DNA of 21,059 nucleotides from CAYLKS01 sp964384205 [NCBI: uncultured bacterium] (GCA_964384205.1 CAYLKS010000009.1:43218-64276), one strand, 5' to 3'. Counted from the stretch's first letter, positions 1 through 7,909 are shown. Program-made: numbers and translations. The notes: generated by a model not told the origin, from the sequence alone.

Positions 1-570
1 TCCAGTATAGGACAATTGGGACTTATAATGTTCGCATTTTCCCTTAATTCTCAAGCAGGAATATCCGCAGGCATTTTACAAGTTATAAATCATGCATTCT
101 CAAAAGCCCTATTATTCTTAACAGCAGGCTATATAATTATAAAAAGGGATTCTTACGAACTAAGCGATTATAAATCTATTTCAAAAACAATGCCCTTTAC
201 AACATTTGCATTTGCAATCGGTGCATTGTCCTTAATCGGTGTTCCTCCCTTTTTCGGATTTTTCAGTAAATTAAATATTATACTTGCCGCACTTAAAACA
301 GGCTCTCCTGCAAATTTGATAATGGTATTCGTTATTGTGGGAACTACTGTTATTGAAACAGCCTATTTTATAAAGGTCTTACAGATATTCTATGCAAAAA
401 CAACTGTTAACATAAATAGAAACGAAGCGCCTTTCTTACCTATATTCTCATTTGCTGTTTTAGCAATATTGATAATCTTCGCAATTATTTATTTCCAAGA
501 TATTACATATCTCACAAATAAAGCGGCAACTGACCTTTTAACAAAATTTTCCTTAAGTAATCTGTTATGA
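1..570 (+). CDS. Antiporter-like membrane subunit of Mbx-type complex, C-terminal part (MbxH/MrpD/NuoN-like), 5' truncated by window edge
   Basis: This is the C-terminal part of a proton-conducting-membrane-transporter family protein (MrpD/NuoL/M/N-like), which carries H+ or Na+ across the cell membrane in complex-I-related machines. The frame is open from base 1 (SSIGQLG...), so the gene begins outside the window; a TTG at 16 is internal, not a start. The retained part shows the family's SSxxQxG stretch, the helix motif HAFSKALLFLTAG with its channel lysine, a GVPPFFGFFSK motif with a second lysine, and several membrane helices. It lies 13 bases before the next antiporter-like gene. In archaeal Mbx operons mbxH precedes mbxH' in this way. 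The family call is secure; the assignment to Mbx rests on gene order. Confidence 0.88.
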   Translation, partial: SSIGQLGLIMFAFSLNSQAGISAGILQVINHAFSKALLFLTAGYIIIKRDSYELSDYKSISKTMPFTTFAFAIGALSLIGVPPFFGFFSKLNIILAALKTGSPANLIMVFVIVGTTVIETAYFIKVLQIFYAKTTVNINRNEAPFLPIFSFAVLAILIIFAIIYFQDITYLTNKAATDLLTKFSLSNLL

Positions 571-583
571 GCCAGGAGGATTT

Positions 584-2434
584 ATGTATTTAAAAACAAT
601 CTTACTTCTACCGGCTATTACTTTTTTAATAAGCCTTTTATTCTATAAAACGGAATCCGTTAAAAAATATCTGAATCTAATTGTTTACGGAATATTATTT
701 TATTACGGAATAATACTTTATAAACAAATAGGAACAAATTTCGGATACAACCTTAATTTTTCCTCTCTTTCCGTTAATTTCAACGTTACATATTTAGGTT
801 ACTTTTTTACATTAATGATTACAGGATTAACATTTCTTACTGTTCTGTTTTACCTTAAATTTATGAAAGACGAAAATGCTCCGCGTGATTTTTATATTTG
901 GCTTGCAATAAAAACATTCGGAATGCTCGGAGTAGTTTTTGCAAGCGATCTTTTCACATTCTTCCTAATGTGGGAAGTAATGAGCTGGAGTACATACTTT
1001 GTAATGAGAAAAGGAGAGAACACTCAAGAATCATCTTTTAAATACCTTATTTATGCCGTAAGCTCTGGAATGCTTTTACTTGTAGGCTTGACAATAACTT
1101 ACAATACATTCGGAACATTCGATTTTGCCCAAATACATAATGCTTTATCCGGCGCTTCGGTATCATTATTATTTTTATTAGCAGTAATATTCATAGGCTC
1201 TTTTGCAATAGAATCTGCTGTTTTCCCTCTGCATTCATGGTTACCGGATTCATATTCCAACACCTTTTCCCCTATAACAAGTTATCTCACAGGTATTTCA
1301 ACAAGAATAGGGGTATTTGCGATAATCATATTTTTATTTAACATCATTGGAATGGAAAATATTAACAAACTTGTTATATTCAAGGGAATAAGTCTAATGT
1401 ATATATTAGGACTTATAAGTGCAATTACAATTATAATCCCAACATTTACGGCTTTGGAACAATATGATGCCAAAAAACTCGTAACATGGCACGGAATAGG
1501 CCAAGGCGGTTATATGATTCTCGGTTTGGCATCGGGAACCGCACTCGGAATAGCAGGCGGTATTTTCCATATTGTAAATCATTTGACTTATGTTTCATTG
1601 ATTCTCTTTAGCGTTGCTGCAGTGGAATACAGAACAGGCACAACAAATTTAAATAAATTAGGCGGACTTATCAAAAAAATGCCTATTGAATTTTTAGGAT
1701 TATTAATAGGAATTATAGCACTTGCAGGTATTCCCCCTATGAACGGTTTTGTCTCAAAATGGATGATATACAAAACACTTATTCTAACAGGTCATCCGAT
1801 TCTTGCAATTGCCGCTGTCATTGGAACATTGGGAACAATTCTTTCCGTGTATAAGCTCATACACAATATTTTCTTAGGACAATTACCACCCGAATATAAT
1901 AATATAAAAGAAGCGCCCTTTATTTTACAAATCCCTATTATTGTATTAATGATTGTAGTTTACGTTTTGGGAGTATATCCGGGTATTGCTTTGTCATTAA
2001 TAGCAAAAATACAAAGTGCTCTTAATTTACCGGCTGTAAACTATACATTGCACGGTGTATCCAAAGAAGTCGGTGAACTTAATATGAATGTAATCAATTT
2101 GGTTTTCTTAGGCGGTATAATCGTAGCTTATTTAATTTACCTCTTGGGTAATAAAAGAAGACACGTATCGCAATATAATAATTATGCGGCAGGACATTTC
2201 CTAACTGAAAAAACAAAATACAATTTCAATTATAAATTTTATGCGGCATTGGATCATGTAATATCTCCATGGAAAAAACGTATAATAGAACGCACGGAAA
2301 AAGCTATAATTTCATTTACAGAAAATTTCGGCGAGTATTTCAGAAGAATCTATACTGGAAATTTAAACACATATACAATGTACATTTTAACTGCTTTTGT
2401 AATTAGTATAATCATACTAAAGGAGCTATTATGA
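584..2434 (+). CDS. Second antiporter-like membrane subunit of Mbx-type complex (MbxH'/NuoL-like)
   Basis: A 616-residue polytopic membrane protein of the MrpD/NuoL family, expected to move ions in the membrane arm of the complex. The start ATG is set by an AGGAGG at 574-579. The conserved helix-5 glutamate is present (MWEVMSW, E131), as are SPITSYL and GIPPMNGFVSKW with K392. Two usual channel lysines appear changed. The family's KxA-PLHxWLP helix-7 motif reads ESAVFPLHSWLP, with E210 in place of Lys. The following KxGVYA motif reads TRIGVFA, with R241 in place of Lys. A C-terminal extension after about residue 500 has a helix, a charged segment and a final helix (about 596-614), as in long NuoL/HyfB-type subunits. 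It overlaps the next gene by ATGA. The family call is firm; the H' label is by position. Confidence 0.88.
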   Translation: MYLKTILLLPAITFLISLLFYKTESVKKYLNLIVYGILFYYGIILYKQIGTNFGYNLNFSSLSVNFNVTYLGYFFTLMITGLTFLTVLFYLKFMKDENAPRDFYIWLAIKTFGMLGVVFASDLFTFFLMWEVMSWSTYFVMRKGENTQESSFKYLIYAVSSGMLLLVGLTITYNTFGTFDFAQIHNALSGASVSLLFLLAVIFIGSFAIESAVFPLHSWLPDSYSNTFSPITSYLTGISTRIGVFAIIIFLFNIIGMENINKLVIFKGISLMYILGLISAITIIIPTFTALEQYDAKKLVTWHGIGQGGYMILGLASGTALGIAGGIFHIVNHLTYVSLILFSVAAVEYRTGTTNLNKLGGLIKKMPIEFLGLLIGIIALAGIPPMNGFVSKWMIYKTLILTGHPILAIAAVIGTLGTILSVYKLIHNIFLGQLPPEYNNIKEAPFILQIPIIVLMIVVYVLGVYPGIALSLIAKIQSALNLPAVNYTLHGVSKEVGELNMNVINLVFLGGIIVAYLIYLLGNKRRHVSQYNNYAAGHFLTEKTKYNFNYKFYAALDHVISPWKKRIIERTEKAIISFTENFGEYFRRIYTGNLNTYTMYILTAFVISIIILKELL

Positions 2435-3321
2435 GTACAATTTTATGGATAGTATTCTACCCTATTATCGCTTTTATTATCGGACTTTTTATGCTTGGTT
2501 ATGCAAGAAAATTCACTGCACGAGTCCAAAGAAGATACGGTCCGCCATGGCACCAATTAATTTTTGATATTGTAAAATTAATGTCAAAAAAAACAAATAT
2601 ATCACACGGATACATGCACGATATTGCCATTATGATGTTATTAGGCGGTACATTATTGACATTGCTGTTCATCCCCGTACCCGGATTTCACTATTTTGCG
2701 CAATATGGAGATATGTTAGTAATTATGTATATTATCCTAATACCCTCATTGGGAATGGCATTGGGAGTAGGCGAAACAGCTAATCCTAACGGAAGTATAG
2801 GTATATCAAGAGCCTTAATGATGCTTGCAGGGTATGATGTTGCATTTGCATTGTCATTTATAGGAATGGCAATGTTAAATCATACTACCTCAATGTATCA
2901 GCTTATGTTAATACAGCAACAGCACGGAATATCAAGCTGGGGAATAGTGGTAAATCCTTTCTTGGGAATAGCCGCACTTATTGCATTACAAGGAATGATG
3001 GGAGAAAAACCTTTTGAAGTATTTATAGCGCCTCACGAAATTGCAACAGGTCCTATGGTTGAGATGGGTGGTAAATATTTGGGTATTATGATGATACAGC
3101 ATTGCATAGGCGTATTTCTCGAAATCACGATTTTTATTAATCTGTTTTTGGGCGGAGCTAAAAATTGGATTGAACTTATTGTAAAATTATTTGTTGTCTT
3201 TACCGTATTGCTTAGTGTTAATGCTGTATTCGGACGTTTTCGCACTGATGATGCAGTTCGTTTTATGTGGAAAATTCCCGTTGCATTCGCAATAATCGGT
3301 TTACTTATCGTTATTTTATGA
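2431..3321 (+). CDS. NuoH/HycD-like membrane subunit of Mbx-type complex (MbxM-like)
   Basis: A 296-residue membrane protein of the NuoH/HyfC/EchB family. It links the membrane arm to the peripheral electron-transfer arm in complex I and group 4 hydrogenases. Visible signatures are RRYGPPWHQLIFDIVKL (residues about 34-50), the GETANPNGSIGISRALMM loop (114-131), and PFEVFIAPHEIATGPMVEMGG (194-214), where E196, E203 and E211 sit in the loop that in NuoH forms the quinone-side acidic funnel. Start is supported by AAGGAG at 2420-2425 and by the ATGA overlap with the upstream stop, which suggests translational coupling. Length is near that of group 4 hydrogenase homologues. It is encoded directly before the small subunit, as in Mbx, Mbh and Ech-type operons. 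Confidence 0.9.
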   Translation: MSTILWIVFYPIIAFIIGLFMLGYARKFTARVQRRYGPPWHQLIFDIVKLMSKKTNISHGYMHDIAIMMLLGGTLLTLLFIPVPGFHYFAQYGDMLVIMYIILIPSLGMALGVGETANPNGSIGISRALMMLAGYDVAFALSFIGMAMLNHTTSMYQLMLIQQQHGISSWGIVVNPFLGIAALIALQGMMGEKPFEVFIAPHEIATGPMVEMGGKYLGIMMIQHCIGVFLEITIFINLFLGGAKNWIELIVKLFVVFTVLLSVNAVFGRFRTDDAVRFMWKIPVAFAIIGLLIVIL

Positions 3322-3334
3322 AACGGAGGATAAT

Positions 3335-3907
3335 ATGGAAGAAAAATTAACTCAGCGCTCGGTCTGGGAAAAAATTTTAAATAAATTACGCAAACGCTCA
3401 TTATGGATGTTGCATTATTGCACGGGCTGCGGCGCAATAGAATTACCACCAACTATGACCGCAAGATTCGATATGGAAAGATTCGGTATTACTCCTATGG
3501 TAACTCCACGTCAAGCTGATATTCTGCTCATTACAGGATATTTATCCGCTAAAACGCTAAAAAGAGTTATATTAACTTACGAACAAATGCAAGCTCCGAA
3601 ATGGGTTGTAGGTTTCGGTTCATGCACTATTAACGGCGGTATGTACTGGAATTCTTATGCAACAATAAAAAAACTTGACAGATACGTACCCGTTGAAATC
3701 TATATCGCCGGATGTATGCCAAGACCCGAAGCTATTATTAATTCCTTTAATGTTCTAATTCAAAGGATTGACGAAGGCAAAGCCAATTCTTGGAAAGATT
3801 ACTATGAAAATTATGATTACTACAAAAAAAATCAGGAAGCTGTACTCGGAAAATTCGATACATTGGTTGACATTAAAGACGATGCAAAAAAATTTAACAT
3901 TGTTTAA
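3335..3907 (+). CDS. NuoB-like [4Fe-4S] small subunit of Mbx-type complex (MbxJ-like)
   Basis: A 190-residue NADH-quinone-oxidoreductase-20-kDa/hydrogenase-small-subunit family protein that carries the [4Fe-4S] cluster next to the catalytic site. The four expected ligands are visible: C29 and C32 (HYCTGCGA), C97 (GFGSCTINGG) and C127 (IAGCMPRPEA). It has no signal peptide or Tat motif, as expected for a group 4/complex I-type small subunit facing the cytoplasm. An excellent CGGAGGA lies at 3324-3330. The residues after about 150 are rich in Tyr, Lys and Asp and look like a family-variable tail. The intact ligand set means electrons can reach the large subunit even though that subunit's nickel site is altered. 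Confidence 0.93.
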   Translation: MEEKLTQRSVWEKILNKLRKRSLWMLHYCTGCGAIELPPTMTARFDMERFGITPMVTPRQADILLITGYLSAKTLKRVILTYEQMQAPKWVVGFGSCTINGGMYWNSYATIKKLDRYVPVEIYIAGCMPRPEAIINSFNVLIQRIDEGKANSWKDYYENYDYYKKNQEAVLGKFDTLVDIKDDAKKFNIV

Positions 3908-3921
3908 CCGGAGTTTGTGTT

Positions 3922-4458
3922 ATGGAATATAAAACAGAAAATGAAATAATTAAAGAAATAAAAAAAGTTTTCAAACAAGCAAAATGCTCAATAAAAAAAG
4001 AAAGAAGAATCGAAGTCATATTGAATAAAAGAAATATAATGGAATTTGCTCTAAGAATGCAGAAAAACTGGGATTTCCCCCATCTTTCGGCAATTAGTTG
4101 CGTAGATTGGATAGATGAAAAACAATTCGAACTTGTTTATCATTTCTGGAGCTATAATAAAAAAGTCTTGGTAAGTGCAAAAATAAGAATACCAAGAGAA
4201 AAAGAACCTCATACGGATTCAATAGCAAGTTTGTGGCAACCTGCAAAATTTTTCGAACGTGATATTCATGAAATGTTCGGAGTTGTTTTTGACGGAAATA
4301 ATGAACTTGAAAAATATATTCTCACGGATTGGGACGGACCTCCTCCTATGCGTAAAGATTTTATTACCCGTGAATTTGCTCTGAATTTCTATTCATACAG
4401 AGAATATAATCCGGAATGGTTACAGGAGATTATTAAGCAGGGAGATAAAAATGATTGA
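3922..4458 (+). CDS. NuoC-like subunit of Mbx-type complex (MbxK-like)
   Basis: A 178-residue soluble protein of the NuoC/30-kDa subunit family, which packs against the catalytic large subunit and has no cofactor. The family signature is clear near the C terminus: ERDIHEMFGVVFDGN followed by LTDWDGPPPMRKDF. A separate NuoC-like and NuoD-like pair, not fused as in HycE/HyfG, is the arrangement seen in Mbx, Mbh and standard complex I. Its last 8 bases (ATGATTGA) contain the start of the next gene, so the two are probably translationally coupled, fitting a fixed 1:1 ratio in the complex. Confidence 0.9.
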   Translation: MEYKTENEIIKEIKKVFKQAKCSIKKERRIEVILNKRNIMEFALRMQKNWDFPHLSAISCVDWIDEKQFELVYHFWSYNKKVLVSAKIRIPREKEPHTDSIASLWQPAKFFERDIHEMFGVVFDGNNELEKYILTDWDGPPPMRKDFITREFALNFYSYREYNPEWLQEIIKQGDKND

Positions 4459-5557
4459 AAAAAGAGAATATGAACTTTTTATAGGACCTAATCACGCAGG
4501 CATCTCAGGTAATTATTCATTACATCTTACATTGGAAGGCGATAAAATAATAAAAGCAAAAACAGATGCAGGATACTTACACAGAGGTTTCGAAAAATTA
4601 ATGGAAGAACGATTATTTATACAAAATATAGCTATTGTTTGCAGAATCTGTGTTCCCGACCCTGATCCCAATGAAGAAAACTATGCCCGCGCAATAGAAG
4701 AAATTGCCGGTATTGAAGTCCCGGAAAGAGGCAAATATATTAGAACATTAGTATTGGAACTTGCAAGACTGGCTTCTCATTTATTCACATTCGGTGGTCA
4801 TGCAGGAAGCATTGGACTTTATTCATTACCAAACTGGACAGTAGCGGACAGAGACAGAATTATGGAGTTATTCGAAGAGCTTACAGGCGGTAGAGTTTAT
4901 CATATCTTTATACTCCCTGGCGGCGTAAGAAGAGATATTCCAAAAGGATTTAAAAAAAGAGTAATGGAAGTAATGGACTATCTTGAAAAAAGACTACCTG
5001 AATATGATGACCTCTTTTTTGAAAATGCCATATTCATCAAAAGATCAAAAGGAATCGGTATAATGACTCCCGAACAAGCTATTACTTGGGGCGCTACAGG
5101 ACCTAATATCAGAGCTTGCGGAATTCCAGCAGATATAAGAAAAGATGACCCTTACGAAGCTTATCCATATATTGATTTTGAAATTCCTACAAGAACAGAA
5201 GGAGATGCTTATGCTCGAGCAATGGTCAGACGTGCCGAATTTGTCCAAAGTATAAATATAGTGAGACAGGTTATAGAAAATATGCCAGAAGGACCTGTAT
5301 GGAATAAAATCCCAAATCCTCTAAAATGGAAAGTACCCGCAGGTGATGCCTACGTAAGAACAGAATCATCAAAAGGAGAATTTGCTTATTATCTCGTATC
5401 CAATGGCGGTCAAAAACCTTACAGAGTGCATGTCCGCGGAGCATCCGTAACTCACGGAGTTCATATACTCGAAAATCTATTAGTAGGCGCCAGAATAGAG
5501 GATGCATCTCAAATTATGTTCAGTCTCGATGCATGCCCTCCTGAAATTGACAGATAA
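4451..5557 (+). CDS. NuoD/[NiFe]-hydrogenase-large-subunit-like catalytic subunit with incomplete Ni ligands (MbxL-like)
   Basis: A 368-residue protein of the NuoD/group 4 hydrogenase large-subunit family, expected to hold the catalytic site. In true [NiFe] enzymes the metal is bound by RICxxC near the N terminus and DPCxxC at the C terminus. Here the first reads RICVPD (C67 kept, D70 in place of Cys) and the second DACPPEIDR (C362 kept, E365 in place of Cys). Both bridging cysteines are therefore missing while both terminal ones remain. The protein ends at DR, leaving no C-terminal peptide for a maturation protease. This half-ligand pattern, with the gene order, points to an Mbx/Mbs-type sulfane-sulfur-reducing or other hydrogenase-related (Ehr) complex, not H2 evolution. 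The substrate cannot be read from the sequence alone. Confidence 0.88.
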   Translation: MIEKREYELFIGPNHAGISGNYSLHLTLEGDKIIKAKTDAGYLHRGFEKLMEERLFIQNIAIVCRICVPDPDPNEENYARAIEEIAGIEVPERGKYIRTLVLELARLASHLFTFGGHAGSIGLYSLPNWTVADRDRIMELFEELTGGRVYHIFILPGGVRRDIPKGFKKRVMEVMDYLEKRLPEYDDLFFENAIFIKRSKGIGIMTPEQAITWGATGPNIRACGIPADIRKDDPYEAYPYIDFEIPTRTEGDAYARAMVRRAEFVQSINIVRQVIENMPEGPVWNKIPNPLKWKVPAGDAYVRTESSKGEFAYYLVSNGGQKPYRVHVRGASVTHGVHILENLLVGARIEDASQIMFSLDACPPEIDR

Positions 5558-5571
5558 CAAAGGAGCTTCTA

Positions 5572-7833
5572 ATGACTAATAAAAATAAAGGTAGCATTCT
5601 AAAGCCGTTTAAGGCACTAAGATATTTGGGTGAAAAACCCGTTACTATTCGTGTTCCGTATGAATACAGACCAACTGCCGAAAGATACAGAGGATTTCAT
5701 ATTAATGATTGGGATAAATGTATTGGCTGTGGGACCTGTGCTGAAATATGCGATAATGACGCTATCAGAATGATTGAAATTCCTTCTATCGAAGCAGAAC
5801 CCGGAAAAACTAACCTAAGACCTGCTATAGATTACGGACGATGTTGTTGGTGCGCTTTATGCGTCGATATGTGTACAACAAATTCACTTCAAATGACTCA
5901 GGAATATATTCACATTGATAATAAACTGGATTCCTTTTTTATTCTACCTAATAAAAACGGTATCCATAATATTGATTTTCCGTTAGGCTATGTCGCTGAT
6001 GAGAATATTAATTTTCTTGATCTTGAACGTGTTGAAATGGAAGAATTACCTGCGGAAGAACGTATTAAATCTTTCGTTGAAATCGTAAGAGGATTTTCAA
6101 AAGAACAAGCTATTAAAGAAGCATCTCGCTGTGTCGCATGTGGGCTATGTACTGATACCTGTCCTGCTAATATGAATATTCCCGAATATATCGATGCTAT
6201 ATGGAATGATGATCTGCCAGAAGCAGCAAGACAAATTTATAAAACAAACCCCTTACCCGAAGTATGCGGAAGAGTTTGTACTCACAAGTGTGAAGGTGCT
6301 TGTAGTCTCGGTCAACGCGGAGAACCCGTTGCAATAAGATGGCTAAAACGATATGCAATGGATAATATTCCTTTAGATGAATATGACAGAGCAATAGGTT
6401 CAAAAGTTGTAAAGCCTCAAAATAAAAAAGTTGCCATAATCGGTGCCGGTCCTGCCGGCCTTTCTGCCGCTTATTACCTCTCACTTATGGGATATAATAT
6501 TACAATATTCGAAAAACTACCCGAACCCGGCGGTATGATGAGATATGGTATCCCGGAATACAGACTTCCTTATGATATGATTGACAAAGATATAGAATTC
6601 ATCAAAAAAATGGGCGTAGAAATAAAATGCAATACTGAAATCGGCAAAGATATTACTATAGACCAGCTTAAAGAACAATTCAATGCTGTTCTCGTATCCA
6701 CAGGATTACACATAGGAAGAAGTACAAGAGTAAAAGGAACAGACCATCCTGATGTATTCCAGGCAATAACTCTGTTACGTGAAATCACAATGGGTAATGA
6801 AATTAAAGTCGAACCCAAAATCGTGGTTATCGGCGGCGGTAATGTTGCAATGGATATTGCTCGTTCTCTTGCAAGATTGCAAATGAAAAAATACGGCAAA
6901 GTGGATATTACCGTAACATCTCTTGAAACAAGAGATATTATGCCTGCCGACGAAGAAGAAATTATCGAGGCAGAAGAAGAAGGCGTAATTTTCTATCCGG
7001 GACGCGGTCCTAAGGAAATTGTTATTGAAAACGACAAAATAAAAGGACTTAAAACCATAAAATGTACTCGAGTATTTGATGAAAATCACAGATTCGCACC
7101 GGAATTCGATGAATCGGACGAATTATTTATGGAATGCTCAATGGTTGTAGAAGCTATTGGCCAAGCTCCTGATTTAGGACTCTTAAAACCTTTAGAAAAC
7201 CAATTAATTTTTGATGGAAGAAGGATTAAAGTAGATAAATATTATCAAACAAATTTGAAATGGTTATTTGTAGCCGGTGATGTTGTAAAAGGTCCAGATG
7301 TTATAAATGGTATTCGAACAGGGCATGATGCAGCAATTGGTATTGATAAATTCCTATCACAAAAATCTCCTAAAGAAATTAAAACTATTGATGAATTATT
7401 AGATTATGCAATCCAGTTTGAAATTAACTCTTATAATTTTTATAGTTCATTACTGGAAAAAGTACCTAAAAATCTCAAACCTATCATAGAAGAACTCATC
7501 AAACAGGAAGAAATGCACAGAGAAAATTTAGAAAATATCAAGAATAATAAAAATATCAGAATATTCCTGGGTCAGGAATTAAAACGCTCATTAATGGAAA
7601 CAAATTTAACAAAATTTATTAAACCTACAAAAATAGAAAAAAATGCCTCAATAGAAGATATCTTACAAATAGCTATTATAAGAGAAAAATCAGCATACCA
7701 ATTCTATAGAGATTTTGAAAAATTGACAAAAAATAAAGAATTGGAGTTCTTATTAAAATATCTAATGAATGAAGAATTAAAACATCAAAAGAAACTTGAA
7801 ACTTTATATTATAAAGAAATTTATCAACAGTAA
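5572..7833 (+). CDS. Three-part fusion: 2x[4Fe-4S] NuoI/MbxN-like, GltD/NfnB-like FAD-NAD(P) oxidoreductase, rubrerythrin-like diiron domain
   Basis: A 753-residue soluble protein and the probable electron-input subunit of the complex. Domain 1 (about 45-115) has two [4Fe-4S] motifs: C50-C53-C56-C60 and C91-C94-C97-C101, as in NuoI/MbxN. Domain 2 (about 160-600) is a glutamate-synthase-small-subunit-like flavoprotein: cysteines C187, C190, C193, C197 and C232, C236, C240, C244, an FAD site GAGPAGLSAA (291-300), a dinucleotide site GGGNVAMDIA (421-430), and the C-terminal FAD motif VAGDVVKGP (567-575). Domain 3 (about 604-750) is a four-helix ferritin/rubrerythrin-like domain with candidate iron ligands E617, E646-x-x-H649, E705 and E735-x-x-H738. 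No GltB/gltA partner is nearby, so glutamate synthase is unlikely. A role passing electrons between NAD(P)H, ferredoxin and the membrane complex is inferred; the diiron part may handle peroxide or oxygen. G+C falls in the last third. Confidence 0.88.
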   Translation: MTNKNKGSILKPFKALRYLGEKPVTIRVPYEYRPTAERYRGFHINDWDKCIGCGTCAEICDNDAIRMIEIPSIEAEPGKTNLRPAIDYGRCCWCALCVDMCTTNSLQMTQEYIHIDNKLDSFFILPNKNGIHNIDFPLGYVADENINFLDLERVEMEELPAEERIKSFVEIVRGFSKEQAIKEASRCVACGLCTDTCPANMNIPEYIDAIWNDDLPEAARQIYKTNPLPEVCGRVCTHKCEGACSLGQRGEPVAIRWLKRYAMDNIPLDEYDRAIGSKVVKPQNKKVAIIGAGPAGLSAAYYLSLMGYNITIFEKLPEPGGMMRYGIPEYRLPYDMIDKDIEFIKKMGVEIKCNTEIGKDITIDQLKEQFNAVLVSTGLHIGRSTRVKGTDHPDVFQAITLLREITMGNEIKVEPKIVVIGGGNVAMDIARSLARLQMKKYGKVDITVTSLETRDIMPADEEEIIEAEEEGVIFYPGRGPKEIVIENDKIKGLKTIKCTRVFDENHRFAPEFDESDELFMECSMVVEAIGQAPDLGLLKPLENQLIFDGRRIKVDKYYQTNLKWLFVAGDVVKGPDVINGIRTGHDAAIGIDKFLSQKSPKEIKTIDELLDYAIQFEINSYNFYSSLLEKVPKNLKPIIEELIKQEEMHRENLENIKNNKNIRIFLGQELKRSLMETNLTKFIKPTKIEKNASIEDILQIAIIREKSAYQFYRDFEKLTKNKELEFLLKYLMNEELKHQKKLETLYYKEIYQQ
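7381..7821 (+). other. Rubrerythrin/ferritin-like diiron domain at the C terminus of the fusion protein
   Basis: This is the C-terminal segment of the preceding CDS. Two homologous helical pairs are visible. The first has FEINSYNFY then KQEEMHRENLE; the second has REKSAYQFY then NEELKHQKKLE. Each half gives a Glu in its first helix and an ExxH in its second, the complete ligand set of a rubrerythrin-type (COG1633-like) diiron centre. There is no rubredoxin CxxC domain after it. The two halves look like an internal duplication, which is general for this fold. Confidence 0.8.
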
Positions 7834-7836
7834 CTA

Positions 7837-7863
7837 AGAGGGGGGATTATCCCCTCTCTTTTT
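7837..7863 (+). terminator. Rho-independent terminator of the Mbx-like operon
   Basis: A 7-bp GC-rich stem AGAGGGG/CCCCTCT (7837-7843 with 7851-7857) closes a 7-base loop and is followed by CTTTTTC. It starts 4 bases after the stop codon at 7831-7833. This is a strong hairpin for so AT-rich a genome and marks the operon end. Confidence 0.9.
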
Positions 7864-7909
7864 CATTCAATAATTATTAAAAATATTTATCATCTATCCA
7901 ATAAGTTTA

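Noticed and set aside
16-18. TTG codon that could serve as start of the first gene
   Set aside because: The frame is open to base 1 and the preceding residues (SSIGQ) belong to the conserved antiporter motif SSxxQxG, so the gene continues upstream.
3033-3452. A 139-residue open frame on the - strand
   Set aside because: It is antisense to the well-supported NuoH-like and NuoB-like genes, has no recognisable motif, and spans their junction.
4451-5557. Truncation or frameshift of a normal hydrogenase large subunit
   Set aside because: The protein reaches the expected C-terminal DxC...R motif, and the frame is followed at once by the ribosome site of the next gene; the changed ligands are substitutions, not loss of sequence.
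6197-7089. Several - strand open frames under the fusion gene
   Set aside because: They are antisense shadows of a strongly conserved coding region and lack ribosome sites or recognisable domains.
5572-7833. Glutamate synthase small subunit (gltD) as the name of the fusion gene
   Set aside because: The GltD-like part is only the middle domain, there is no large subunit gene nearby, and the operon context is a membrane respiratory complex.
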